8,305 bases of DNA from Acetobacteraceae bacterium (GTDB lineage Bacteria > Pseudomonadota > Alphaproteobacteria > Acetobacterales > Acetobacteraceae), in assembly GCA_947478535.1 (NCBI GenBank), contig CANJXD010000239.1, forward strand, positions 1 through 8,305. The letters run 5' to 3'. Position numbers and translations under genes: made by a program. The notes under the pieces were generated by a model that did not search any database, was not told the DNA's origin, and worked only from the letters and a program-made list of their open reading frames with translations. Shown here piece after piece: positions 1 through 6,374 of this stretch (the stretch's first letter is position 1; each line of letters starts with the position of its first letter).

Positions 1-1
1 C

Positions 2-1024
2 ACGGGCTCGCTGATCGTGGGCCCGCGCAGCGCCGGCGCGCGTCCCGGCCCGGTCGCCTATGGCCGCGGCGGCACGGAGCCCACGGTGAGCGATGCGAAT
101 GTGGTGCTCGGCTACCTGCCGCCCGTGCTGCTCGGCGGCGACATGACGCTCGACGTGGCGGGCGCGCGCAACGCGGTGGCGCGGATCGCGGGCGACCTCG
201 GCCTGCCCGTCGAGACGGCGGCGCTGGGCATCCTGCGGATCGCGAACGAGACGATGCTGGGGGCCTTGCGCGTCATCACCGTGCAGCGCGGGCTTGACCC
301 GCGCGAATTCGGCCTGGTCGCCTTCGGCGGCGCCGGCCCGCTGCACGCGAATGCCATCGCGCAGGTGCTCGGCTGCTATCCCGTCATCGTGCCGGCAAAC
401 CCCGGCGTCTTCTCGGCGCGCGGCTTTGTGGAGGCGGAGTTCAAGAACGAGTTCGTGCAGACCTTCATCCGCCCCGCCGCCGCCGTGACGCCCGACGACC
501 TAGCCGCCCGCTTCGCCGCACTCGGCGCCCAGGCGGAAGGCTGGCTCGCGACGGAGGAAGTGCCGCAGGCCGCGCGCCGCATCCGCCACTCCCTCGACCT
601 GCGCTATGAGCAGCAAGGCTTCGAGGTGGCGGTTGAGGTGGCCGCCGACGCCGCCGCGGCCGGCGATCTCGGCCGCGTCGTTGCCGACTTCCATGCGCTG
701 CACGAAAGACTCTACGGCGTGCGCTTCTCCGTGCCCGTTGAACTCGTGGCCCTTCGCGTCGTAGCGATCGGCGCGACGGAACCCGCGCGGATGGACGCAC
801 CCGAGGCCGTGGGCGATCCCGTCCCGGTCGAGACCGGCCCCTGCTGGTTCGACGGTGCCTGGGTGCCGACGCCGAACTACGAGAGGGGCAGCCTGCCGGT
901 CGGCACGCGCATCACAGGCCCGGCCATCATCCGCCAATACGACACCACCACGGTGCTGCTGCCGCGCCACATCGCGACCATCGATGGGCACGGTAGCATC
1001 CTGATCACCCCCGGGGAGGCGTGA
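2..1024 (+). CDS. hyuA: Hydantoinase/oxoprolinase subunit A (HyuA family), C-terminal part
   Basis: This is the last 340 residues of an ATP-dependent hydantoinase/5-oxoprolinase A subunit; the reading frame is open to the left edge, so the start lies outside. Family members are usually near 690 residues, so about half is missing. Seen in the sequence: a glycine-rich stretch with RSAGARPGP and YGRGGTEPTVSDAN near visible residues 8-32, the family hallmark GGAGPLHANA near residues 109-118, then a C-terminal domain with RYEQQGFEV, FHALHERLYGVRF and ELVALRV near 200-252. GPAIIRQYDTTTVL near 306-319 matches the usual closing segment. In this family the A subunit carries the ASKHA-type ATPase fold and works with HyuB in the cytoplasm to open a lactam or hydantoin ring. 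Its stop overlaps a possible GTG of hyuB, so the two are co-transcribed. The substrate cannot be told: N-methylhydantoin, 5-oxoproline or a related compound are all possible. The family call is secure. Confidence 0.93.
   Translation, partial: TGSLIVGPRSAGARPGPVAYGRGGTEPTVSDANVVLGYLPPVLLGGDMTLDVAGARNAVARIAGDLGLPVETAALGILRIANETMLGALRVITVQRGLDPREFGLVAFGGAGPLHANAIAQVLGCYPVIVPANPGVFSARGFVEAEFKNEFVQTFIRPAAAVTPDDLAARFAALGAQAEGWLATEEVPQAARRIRHSLDLRYEQQGFEVAVEVAADAAAAGDLGRVVADFHALHERLYGVRFSVPVELVALRVVAIGATEPARMDAPEAVGDPVPVETGPCWFDGAWVPTPNYERGSLPVGTRITGPAIIRQYDTTTVLLPRHIATIDGHGSILITPGEA
1013..1019 (+). promoter_or_regulatory. Ribosome binding site of hyuB, inside the end of hyuA
   Basis: GGGGAGG lies in the last codons of hyuA. 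It is 10 bases from the ATG at 1030 but only 1 base from the in-frame GTG at 1021, which is too close to serve it. This favours ATG 1030 as the start of hyuB. The hyuA stop falls between the site and that ATG, so translation of the two genes is probably coupled. Confidence 0.6.
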
Positions 1025-1029
1025 GCGCC

Positions 1030-2823
1030 ATGCAAGCCACGAAGGTCGATCCCATCACGCTCGACATCATCGAGAACGCGCTGAAGAACGCGCGCTTCGA
1101 GATGGACGAGGTCGTGCGCCGCATCTCGCTCTCGCCGGTGATCCGTGAGCAGCACGATGAATTCCCGATGATCTGCGACGCCGAAGGGCGCATGGTGGTG
1201 GGCCAGTTCGGTTCCTACATCCCGGGCGTGCTGGAGAAATTCGGCGCCGACATCCACGCGGGCGACGTCTTCGTCTGGAACGACCCCTATGCCTGCAAGG
1301 GTTCGATCTCTCACAACAATGACTGGTGCGTGATGCTGCCGATTCACCACGGCGGCGTGCTGGTCGGCTTCGCCTCCATTTTCGGGCACATGATCGATGT
1401 CGGCGGCAAGGTGCCGGGCTCCATGCCCTTCGACGCGCGCTCGATCTGGGAGGAGGGGCTGCGCATCCCGCCGGTGAAGATTCTAGACCGCGGCGTGCTG
1501 AACCAGGGCGTGCTGGACATCATGCTCAACAACACGCGCACGCCCGACACCAACCGCAGCGACTTGATGGCGCTCATCGCGGGCTGCCGGACTGCCGCGC
1601 AGCGCGTCTGCGAACTGTGCGACCGTTTCGGGCGCGATACCTACAGCGCGAGCTGCGGGCTGCTCCTCGCCCGCACGCGACAGGCTATGGCGGTTCTGAT
1701 CGCGAAATACATCCCCGAGGAGCCGGTCTCCTTCACCGACTACGTGGACGATGATGGCCGCGGGCACGGCCCCTTCCGGATGACGCTGTCGATCTACCGC
1801 CGCGGCGACATCGCCGTCTTCGACTGGACGGGCACGGACGCGCAGGCCGAAGGCCCGATCAACTTCCACATCCACGAAGGGCTCTGCAAGCTGTTCTTCG
1901 GTGTCTACATGATCATGGCCTTCGACCCCGACATCCTGTTCAACGAGGGCTTCTACGATTTGTTCGAGGTGGTGTTGCCGGAGGGGAGTCTGCTGAACCC
2001 GCGCTTTCCGGCGGCGCTCGGCAACCGGCTCAACACGCACACGCGCTTCTTCGACTGTCAGGCCGGCGCGCTCGGCCAGCGGGCGCCGCATCTGTCGATG
2101 GCGGCGGGCTACGGCACCAGCCCGCATTTCATCTTCACCGGGCACGACAGCCAGGGAAAGTATTTCCAGGTGATGGAGCTGCTGTTCGGCGGCGTGCCGG
2201 GCCGGCCGCGCGGCGACGGCCTGGACGGCCACGCCTGGTGGCCGCTGTTCAGCGCGACGCCGATCGAATACATCGAGAACTACTACCCCGTCATCGTCGA
2301 ACGCTACGCGCCGGTTCAGGATTCCGGCGGCCCCGGCCTGCACCGCGGCGGCTGCGGGATCGAGAAGGTCTATCGCCTGCTGGAGGCGGGCGAGGTCTCG
2401 ATCCATGACGACCGCGAAGTGGTCCCGCCCTGGGGCATCAATGGCGGGCTGCATGGCGGCACCTCCTCGAAATGGCTCCTCCGCGCCGGCGCGAGCGAGC
2501 CCGAGCGCATCCCCTCCAAGATCGACGGGCTGAAGGTCGCCCCGGGCGACCAGGTGATCTTCCGCACCGCGGGCTCGGGCGGCTGGGGCGACCCGCTGGA
2601 CCGCGACCCGGCGCTGGTCGCGCGCGACATTCGGCATGGCACGGTCTCGGTGTCGCAGGCACTGGCCGGCTACGGCGTCGTGGTCGACGCCGGGGGCCGA
2701 GTCGATGCGGCGCGCACCGAGGCCGAGCGCGCGGCGCTTCGTCTTCGGCGCGGCCCGGCCCCACCCTTCGATTTTGGCGAATTCCGCAAGCCCGAGGCGG
2801 CCCGGTCGGTCGCGGCCCCGTAG
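1030..2823 (+). CDS. hyuB: Hydantoinase/oxoprolinase subunit B (HyuB family)
   Basis: This is a complete B subunit of 597 residues, within the family's usual range of roughly 500-600. Seen in the sequence: the typical opening DPITLDIIENALK at residues 7-19, RRISLSPVIREQHDEF soon after, FGHMIDVGGKVPGSMP at about 118-133, EEGLRIPPVKI further on, and the C-terminal signature GGWGDPLDRDP at about 517-527. In this family HyuB pairs with HyuA to make an ATP-dependent cyclic-amide hydrolase; some relatives act on N-methylhydantoin, 5-oxoproline or acetone (acetone carboxylase alpha). No third subunit gene follows, so acetone carboxylase is unlikely. The start was chosen from the ribosome binding site spacing; a GTG three codons upstream (1021) overlaps the hyuA stop and is the alternative. 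No signal peptide is seen, so it should be cytoplasmic. No frameshift is visible. The exact substrate is unknown. Confidence 0.94.
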   Translation: MQATKVDPITLDIIENALKNARFEMDEVVRRISLSPVIREQHDEFPMICDAEGRMVVGQFGSYIPGVLEKFGADIHAGDVFVWNDPYACKGSISHNNDWCVMLPIHHGGVLVGFASIFGHMIDVGGKVPGSMPFDARSIWEEGLRIPPVKILDRGVLNQGVLDIMLNNTRTPDTNRSDLMALIAGCRTAAQRVCELCDRFGRDTYSASCGLLLARTRQAMAVLIAKYIPEEPVSFTDYVDDDGRGHGPFRMTLSIYRRGDIAVFDWTGTDAQAEGPINFHIHEGLCKLFFGVYMIMAFDPDILFNEGFYDLFEVVLPEGSLLNPRFPAALGNRLNTHTRFFDCQAGALGQRAPHLSMAAGYGTSPHFIFTGHDSQGKYFQVMELLFGGVPGRPRGDGLDGHAWWPLFSATPIEYIENYYPVIVERYAPVQDSGGPGLHRGGCGIEKVYRLLEAGEVSIHDDREVVPPWGINGGLHGGTSSKWLLRAGASEPERIPSKIDGLKVAPGDQVIFRTAGSGGWGDPLDRDPALVARDIRHGTVSVSQALAGYGVVVDAGGRVDAARTEAERAALRLRRGPAPPFDFGEFRKPEAARSVAAP

Positions 2824-2836
2824 TCGTCCTGGACTG

Positions 2837-2851
2837 ATCCTGATTCAGGAT
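2837..2851. repeat. 15-base palindrome after hyuB
   Basis: ATCCTGA and TCAGGAT flank a single central T, 13 bases after the hyuB stop. As RNA it could fold only as a short stem (5 pairs, 5-base loop), and no T-run follows, so it is a poor candidate for an intrinsic terminator. It contains the TGA that ends the PBP1A-like remnant on the other strand. It may be chance or a weak transcription end between convergent genes. Confidence 0.4.
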
Positions 2852-2955
2852 GGGTTGTGCTCGACGATGTCGCGAAACAGCCGCGCCGGCAGCGTGCCGC
2901 CGCGCACCTCGGCCATCGGCGGCCCGCCTTCATTGCCGAGCCAGACGCCGAAGAG
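2845..2955 (-). pseudogene. C-terminal remnant of a class A penicillin-binding protein (PBP1A-like)
   Basis: Read on the minus strand, the last 36 or so codons give LFGVWLGNEGGPPMAEV followed by RGGTLPARLFRDIVEHN and a stop. This matches the extreme C-terminus of the transpeptidase domain in bifunctional PBP1A-type peptidoglycan synthases, where a GVWxGND segment is followed by a PM..V.GG.LPA..W/F.D.. segment. The active-site SxxK, SxN and KTG motifs lie well upstream in such proteins and are absent here. Before the FGVW segment the frame no longer resembles a PBP, so the similarity breaks near 2955-2965. An intact member would be some 600-850 residues, so this fragment cannot be functional. 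It ends 21 bases from the hyuB stop, in convergent orientation. The assignment rests on motif recognition in a short piece and was not tested by a search. Confidence 0.68.
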
Positions 2956-3035
2956 GTGGCTCGGGAACTTCGGACAGGCCGATGAGTGGATTTCCTGCCT
3001 GACAGCGACGACGATGCCGCAGATCAGGAACAAAC

Positions 3036-3167
3036 ATAACGAAACGAACCCGGCGGACGCATAGGCCGGGTTTCAAGGCGAAGGTGTCTTTGGCGGCGAT
3101 CCAGGGCGAGAAGACGCTGGCTGAACTGGCCAAGCTCTTTCACGTTCACCCGCATCAGATCACGACG
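3036..3167 (+). pseudogene. Truncated IS3-family transposase OrfA (helix-turn-helix part)
   Basis: The frame reads TKRTRRTHRPGFKAKVSLAA, then IQGEKTLAELAKLFHVHPHQ and ITT. This is the typical N-terminal helix-turn-helix DNA-binding region of IS3-family OrfA proteins, which bind the element's ends and are joined to OrfB by programmed frameshifting. In intact relatives the ITT (or ITQ) is followed by WK and a leucine-zipper region; here the next codons are ATA TCG GCG and the similarity stops. At the place where a start codon is expected, 3036 reads ATA, with an AGGA motif (3026-3029) correctly placed 6 bases upstream. An ATG-to-ATA change therefore seems to have removed the start. About 44 of the usual 90-130 residues remain. 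A downstream GTG at 3084 is open but would drop the first part of the domain. This is a dead fragment. Confidence 0.8.
3047..3072 (-). terminator. Possible terminator for the leftward RTX transcript
   Basis: AACCCGGC and GCCGGGTT form a perfect 8-pair stem with a 10-base loop. Read on the minus strand, the hairpin lies about 80 bases after the RTX stop and is followed by a T-rich but broken run (CGTTTCGTTATGTTTGTT). This could work as an intrinsic terminator. The same bases encode the OrfA remnant, so the symmetry may be incidental. Confidence 0.33.
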
Positions 3168-6100
3168 ATATCGGCGGCTGTGAAGGAAAGCCCGATGCCG
3201 AGTGTTGCCAGCACCGTCACGCCGCCGGCGCCGACCCCGTTGAGGTCCCATGACAATTCGCCACTCGCCGCATTGTAGAGGAACTGCCCGACGCCCGCCG
3301 CGCTGGTCGCCGTCGTGCCGAGCAGGAATCCGCCTGACGCGGCCAAGTCCATGCCGGCGACGAGGCCGTGGCCGAAGGCGCTGGCCACCACCTCGATGCT
3401 GTCGTCGACGACGGAGAAGCCGGCGATGCGGTCGCCGCCGTCGCTCGGGCGGATGAAGCGGAAACTGTCGGCGCCGGGGCCGCCCAGCAGGTAGTCGGCG
3501 CCGGCATGGCCCACCAGCGTGTCGTTGCCGGCGCCGCCGAGCAGAGTATCGGCACCCTGCAGGCCAAGCAGCAGGTTGTCGCCGGAGTTGCCGGCGATGC
3601 GGTTGTCGAGCGCGTTGCCCTGGCCGGCGATGGCGCGCGTGCCGTTCAGCGTCAGGTCTTCCAGCCCGTCGCCGAGCACGAAGCCCATCGAGGAGAATAC
3701 CCGGTCACGCCCGCCGCCGCCGGCCTCGGAGGCCGTGTCGCCAGCGGTTTCGACGTAATAGAGGTCGTCGCCCTCGCCACCCTGCATGGTATCGCGGCCG
3801 AAGCCGCCGCGCAGGGTATCGGCGCCGGCGCCGCCGATCAGCAGGTCGTCGCCGTTGCCGCCGGCCAAGCTGTCATTGCCGGTGCCGCCATCCAGCGTGT
3901 CGCCGCCGCCGCCGGAGGTCAGCCAGTCATCGCCGCCGCCGCCGTCGAGGCGGGCACGCTGGCCGCCGCCGGTGATGATGCGGTCGTCGCCCTCGGCGCC
4001 GCGCAACGTGTTGCCGTCGCCGCCCTGGCCGGTGAGCGTATCGGCGCCATCGCCGCCATCGAGCAGGTTCCAGCTGCCGGTCGCGGTCAGCCGGTCCTCG
4101 CCCTCACCGCCCATCACGGTGGCGGCGTTGGTGATGAGGCCCGCGACGTCATTGCCGGTACCGAGGTCGATGGCATGGTTGCCGCCGGTGGGCGAGCGCG
4201 AGGCGTAGACCGTGTCCTCGCCCGCGCCGGTCTCGACATGCTGCTGGAAGCCGGTGCCGAGACGGACGATGTCGTTGCCGCCGCCGGTCTCGACGATGGA
4301 ATTGCCGGCGCCGGCGGTGATGTCATCGGCGCCGGCACCGGTGATGAACAGGTTGCCGGAACCGCGCGCGACGATGGTGTTGCCGCCACCGCCGCCGATG
4401 ACGGTGGCGTTGCCGGCACCGGTCTCGATGATGTTGAGGCCGTCGCCCAGCAGGATGGTGTTGCCATGGCCGCCGAGGCGGACCCGATTGTGCCCGTCGC
4501 CGAAGGTCACCGAGCTGTCGCTGAAGGTGCCGTAGACGTAGTTGTCACCATCGCCAGCCGTGACGATGTTGAGCGAACCGCGCATGGTGACGACGTTGTC
4601 ACCATTGCCCCCATCAACGGTGGCGTTGCCCTCGCCGGCATTGATGGTGTCGGCGCCGGGACCGCCCTCGACATAGTTGCCGTAGCCGCGCGTGAGGATG
4701 ACGTCATCGCCCCAGCCGCCGAAGACGCGGTTGTTACCGCCGCCGGCAGTGATGCTGTCGGCGCCGCCCTGGCCGATGACGCGACCGTACCAGCCGGGCA
4801 GCACGAGTTCATCGTCGCCGGGGCCGCCGACCAGGGTCGGCAGCGTCGGGCCGGTGATGGTGAAGCGGGCGGTGCCGGTGACCAACCCGCCACGGCCATC
4901 GGCGATGATGTATTGGAAGCTGTCGGCCGGCGCGAGCGCATTGAAGCCGTCCGCCTCGAAGCGGAAATCCTGCAGGGCCGCATCGAGCGTGGCGATGCCG
5001 ATGGTGCCGAGATTGGCGGCGCCGAGCAGGTAGAGGATCGCCTCGTTGCCAGGGATGGCGGTGCGCGCATTGGCCAGCAGCAGCGCGGCGATGTTGCCGC
5101 TGGTGGTGCCCTCCATCAGCGTGCCGAGGTCGAGCAGCGCCTGGTCCAGGGTGATGGCGATGGCGCCGGCAATGACGTCGACGGTGGTGCTGGCGTCAAC
5201 CACCGTATCGGTGCCGTCGCTGACGCTGATGCTGAAGGTCGTGGTGACGACGTCACCAGCCGCCACCTGGTGCAGCGTCGGCGTGAAGGTCAACGCCAGC
5301 AGCGCCGCTTCCACCTGCTCCGTGGTGCCGGAAAAGGTCCAGATGCCGGTACCGCCATCAAAGCTGGCCCCGGCGACGCCACCGAGAGCGCCATTGGCGG
5401 CGGCGGAGAGGGTGACCGTCGCAGTCAGGGTCTGCGCACCGATGACGCCGGCCTCAGCGTCGGGGTCCTCCAGGTCGATCGCGCCAAAGGGGAGCAGCGT
5501 CTCCTCGTCGGTCATGGTGGCGTTGGCGACGAAGCCTGTCAGCGTCGGCGCATCCTGCACGCCGGTCGCGGTGACGTCGAAGCTGGCGGTGATGCTGTCA
5601 TTGCCGATGTCGTCATGGGCGACCAGCGTGACGGTGGTGGTGACCGAAGCGCCAGGGGCAGCGAGGTTGGCGACCGGCGCGAAGACCAGCGCCAAGGCCG
5701 CAGCGTTCACCTCGGCAAGGCTGCCGGAGAGGGTCAGCGTCGCGGTGCCGAAACCGTCGACCAGCGGCGGCGGGCCGGCCAGCAGCGCCAGGTCACCGGC
5801 ATCCCAGGAGATGTCGAGCGTGAACAGCGCGCCGGCATCGCCGTCGCTGATGGCGGAGAGCAGGAAGGGCGCGAAGGACACGCCGACATCGGGGATGCTC
5901 AGCCCGTCCGGCAGAGAGCCGACGAAGGCGGTCGGCTGGTCGGCCTCGCCGACATGCACGGCGATGCCGGTATCGACCTCGACCGGATCCGCGATGGTGC
6001 CGCCGACGATCACGAGGGAGAAGTCCACCAGCCGGTTGCCGCCATGCGGCACCGGGTCGGTGAAGGTGAATTCCAGCGCCTCCAGCGCCGCCTCCAGCGC

Positions 6101-6331
6101 CTCGGTGTCGGTCTCCGCCAGCTCATAGGTGGTGAAGCCCGGCGACGGCGTATCGGCCAGCCCCACCAGCGCGCCAGTCGGCACGACGAGACCGGCGGCG
6201 ACCACCACGCGGGCGGACAGCACGGTGCCGCCGCTGAGGTCGAGCGAGGCGAAGGGCCGGAAGGCCAGGTTCTGTGGCGTATCGAGCGCAAGGTCGAGCG
6301 CGTCGATGACGGGGGCCATGCTGCCGCTCAT
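3155..6331 (-). CDS. RTX-type calcium-binding protein, probable type I secretion substrate
   Basis: A complete protein of 1058 residues with no N-terminal signal peptide. Residues 1-135 and 135-258 look like degenerate cadherin/Ig-like modules. Residues 258-388 form a clearer one (TDEETLLPFGAIDLEDPD, then WTFSGTTEQVEAALLALTFT and ISVSDGTD), and 388-495 a fourth, partial one. From about 501 to 956 come glycine-rich RTX nonapeptides of the GGxGxDxLx kind, best formed at 753-855 and 902-956; these fold as calcium-binding beta-rolls. Residues 957-1058 form a typical type I secretion C-terminus: DRIAGFSVVDDSIEV, then QFLYNAASGELSWDLNGVGA, ending in FTAADIVVI. Such proteins leave the cell through an ABC exporter, membrane fusion protein and TolC-like channel, and fold outside on binding calcium. 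ATG 6331 was chosen because GGAG lies 6 bases upstream; a second Met occurs at residue 5. No catalytic domain is recognised, so an adhesin or surface-layer/matrix role is inferred. The last codons overlap IS-like sequence. Confidence 0.92.
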   Translation of the reverse strand: MSGSMAPVIDALDLALDTPQNLAFRPFASLDLSGGTVLSARVVVAAGLVVPTGALVGLADTPSPGFTTYELAETDTEALEAALEALEFTFTDPVPHGGNRLVDFSLVIVGGTIADPVEVDTGIAVHVGEADQPTAFVGSLPDGLSIPDVGVSFAPFLLSAISDGDAGALFTLDISWDAGDLALLAGPPPLVDGFGTATLTLSGSLAEVNAAALALVFAPVANLAAPGASVTTTVTLVAHDDIGNDSITASFDVTATGVQDAPTLTGFVANATMTDEETLLPFGAIDLEDPDAEAGVIGAQTLTATVTLSAAANGALGGVAGASFDGGTGIWTFSGTTEQVEAALLALTFTPTLHQVAAGDVVTTTFSISVSDGTDTVVDASTTVDVIAGAIAITLDQALLDLGTLMEGTTSGNIAALLLANARTAIPGNEAILYLLGAANLGTIGIATLDAALQDFRFEADGFNALAPADSFQYIIADGRGGLVTGTARFTITGPTLPTLVGGPGDDELVLPGWYGRVIGQGGADSITAGGGNNRVFGGWGDDVILTRGYGNYVEGGPGADTINAGEGNATVDGGNGDNVVTMRGSLNIVTAGDGDNYVYGTFSDSSVTFGDGHNRVRLGGHGNTILLGDGLNIIETGAGNATVIGGGGGNTIVARGSGNLFITGAGADDITAGAGNSIVETGGGNDIVRLGTGFQQHVETGAGEDTVYASRSPTGGNHAIDLGTGNDVAGLITNAATVMGGEGEDRLTATGSWNLLDGGDGADTLTGQGGDGNTLRGAEGDDRIITGGGQRARLDGGGGDDWLTSGGGGDTLDGGTGNDSLAGGNGDDLLIGGAGADTLRGGFGRDTMQGGEGDDLYYVETAGDTASEAGGGGRDRVFSSMGFVLGDGLEDLTLNGTRAIAGQGNALDNRIAGNSGDNLLLGLQGADTLLGGAGNDTLVGHAGADYLLGGPGADSFRFIRPSDGGDRIAGFSVVDDSIEVVASAFGHGLVAGMDLAASGGFLLGTTATSAAGVGQFLYNAASGELSWDLNGVGAGGVTVLATLGIGLSFTAADIVVI
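3464..4831 (-). repeat. RTX nonapeptide repeat region (beta-roll), including an Asn-rich variant block
   Basis: This codes for residues about 501-956 of the RTX protein. The beginning and the second half follow the usual GGxGxDxLx pattern (for example GGAGADTLRGGFGRDTMQGG). In the middle, about residues 566-680, the nine-residue period continues, but the conserved Asp is often Asn: GDGDNYVYG, GDGHNRVRL, GGHGNTILL, GDGLNIIET, GGGGNTIVA. A non-repeat insert, GTFSDSSVTF, breaks the array at 601-610. A region at 860-900 (SEAGGGGRDRVFSSMGFVLG, then EDLTLNG) matches the known spacer that often separates RTX blocks. Confidence 0.85.
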
Positions 6332-6337
6332 GCTGCG

Positions 6338-6341
6338 CTCC
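6338..6341 (-). promoter_or_regulatory. Ribosome binding site of the RTX gene
   Basis: On the minus strand GGAG sits 6 bases before ATG 6331, which fixes this start in preference to the Met four codons later. It lies in the 43-base gap (6332-6374) after the autotransporter stop. That gap shows no obvious promoter or terminator, only a weak GGGC/GCCC inverted repeat, so the RTX gene is probably read from the upstream transcript. Confidence 0.6.
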
Positions 6342-6374
6342 GTGGGCTGCTGCCGCCCTGGACTGTCGTCATGG

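Larger units (their letters stand above)
2824..3154. other. Gene-free scar between hyuB and the RTX gene
   Basis: This stretch of about 330 bases has no intact gene. It contains a small palindrome just after hyuB, the last codons of a PBP1A-like gene on the minus strand, and the front of an IS3-type transposase gene on the plus strand. The short open frames here are otherwise unconvincing. The genes on either side converge on it, so it needs no promoter. Confidence 0.7.
2983..3167 (+). mobile_element. Remnant of an IS3-family insertion sequence (left part)
   Basis: The OrfA-like coding piece starting at 3036 implies that the preceding bases are the left end of the element. A TGAGTGGATTTCCTGCCT stretch at 2983 begins with TG, as IS3-family ends do, and lies just beyond the break in PBP1A similarity. 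This left boundary is a guess. The right boundary is where OrfA similarity stops, inside the end of the RTX gene. OrfB, the catalytic part, and the right inverted repeat are missing, so the element cannot move on its own. Confidence 0.45.

Noticed and set aside
1483..2637. A minus-strand open frame of 384 codons opposite hyuB.
   Set aside because: It is an Arg/Ala/Val-rich shadow of a clearly real gene.
2837..2851. The palindrome after hyuB as a strong terminator.
   Set aside because: The foldable stem is only about 5 pairs and no T-run follows, so it is kept only as a repeat.
3084..3278. A 64-codon plus-strand frame starting at GTG 3084 as a small independent gene.
   Set aside because: Its first half is the middle of the OrfA remnant and its second half is antisense RTX sequence, so it is a chance fusion.
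3464..4831. Regular GCCGCC-type repetition that could suggest a CRISPR or tandem DNA repeat.
   Set aside because: The periodicity is 27 bases and matches the RTX nonapeptide codons; repeats diverge at DNA level and have no spacers.
5046..6128. A plus-strand open frame of 360 codons rich in Ser, Ala and Val.
   Set aside because: It is another antisense shadow of the RTX gene's Ig-like modules, with no domain or ribosome binding site that stands out.
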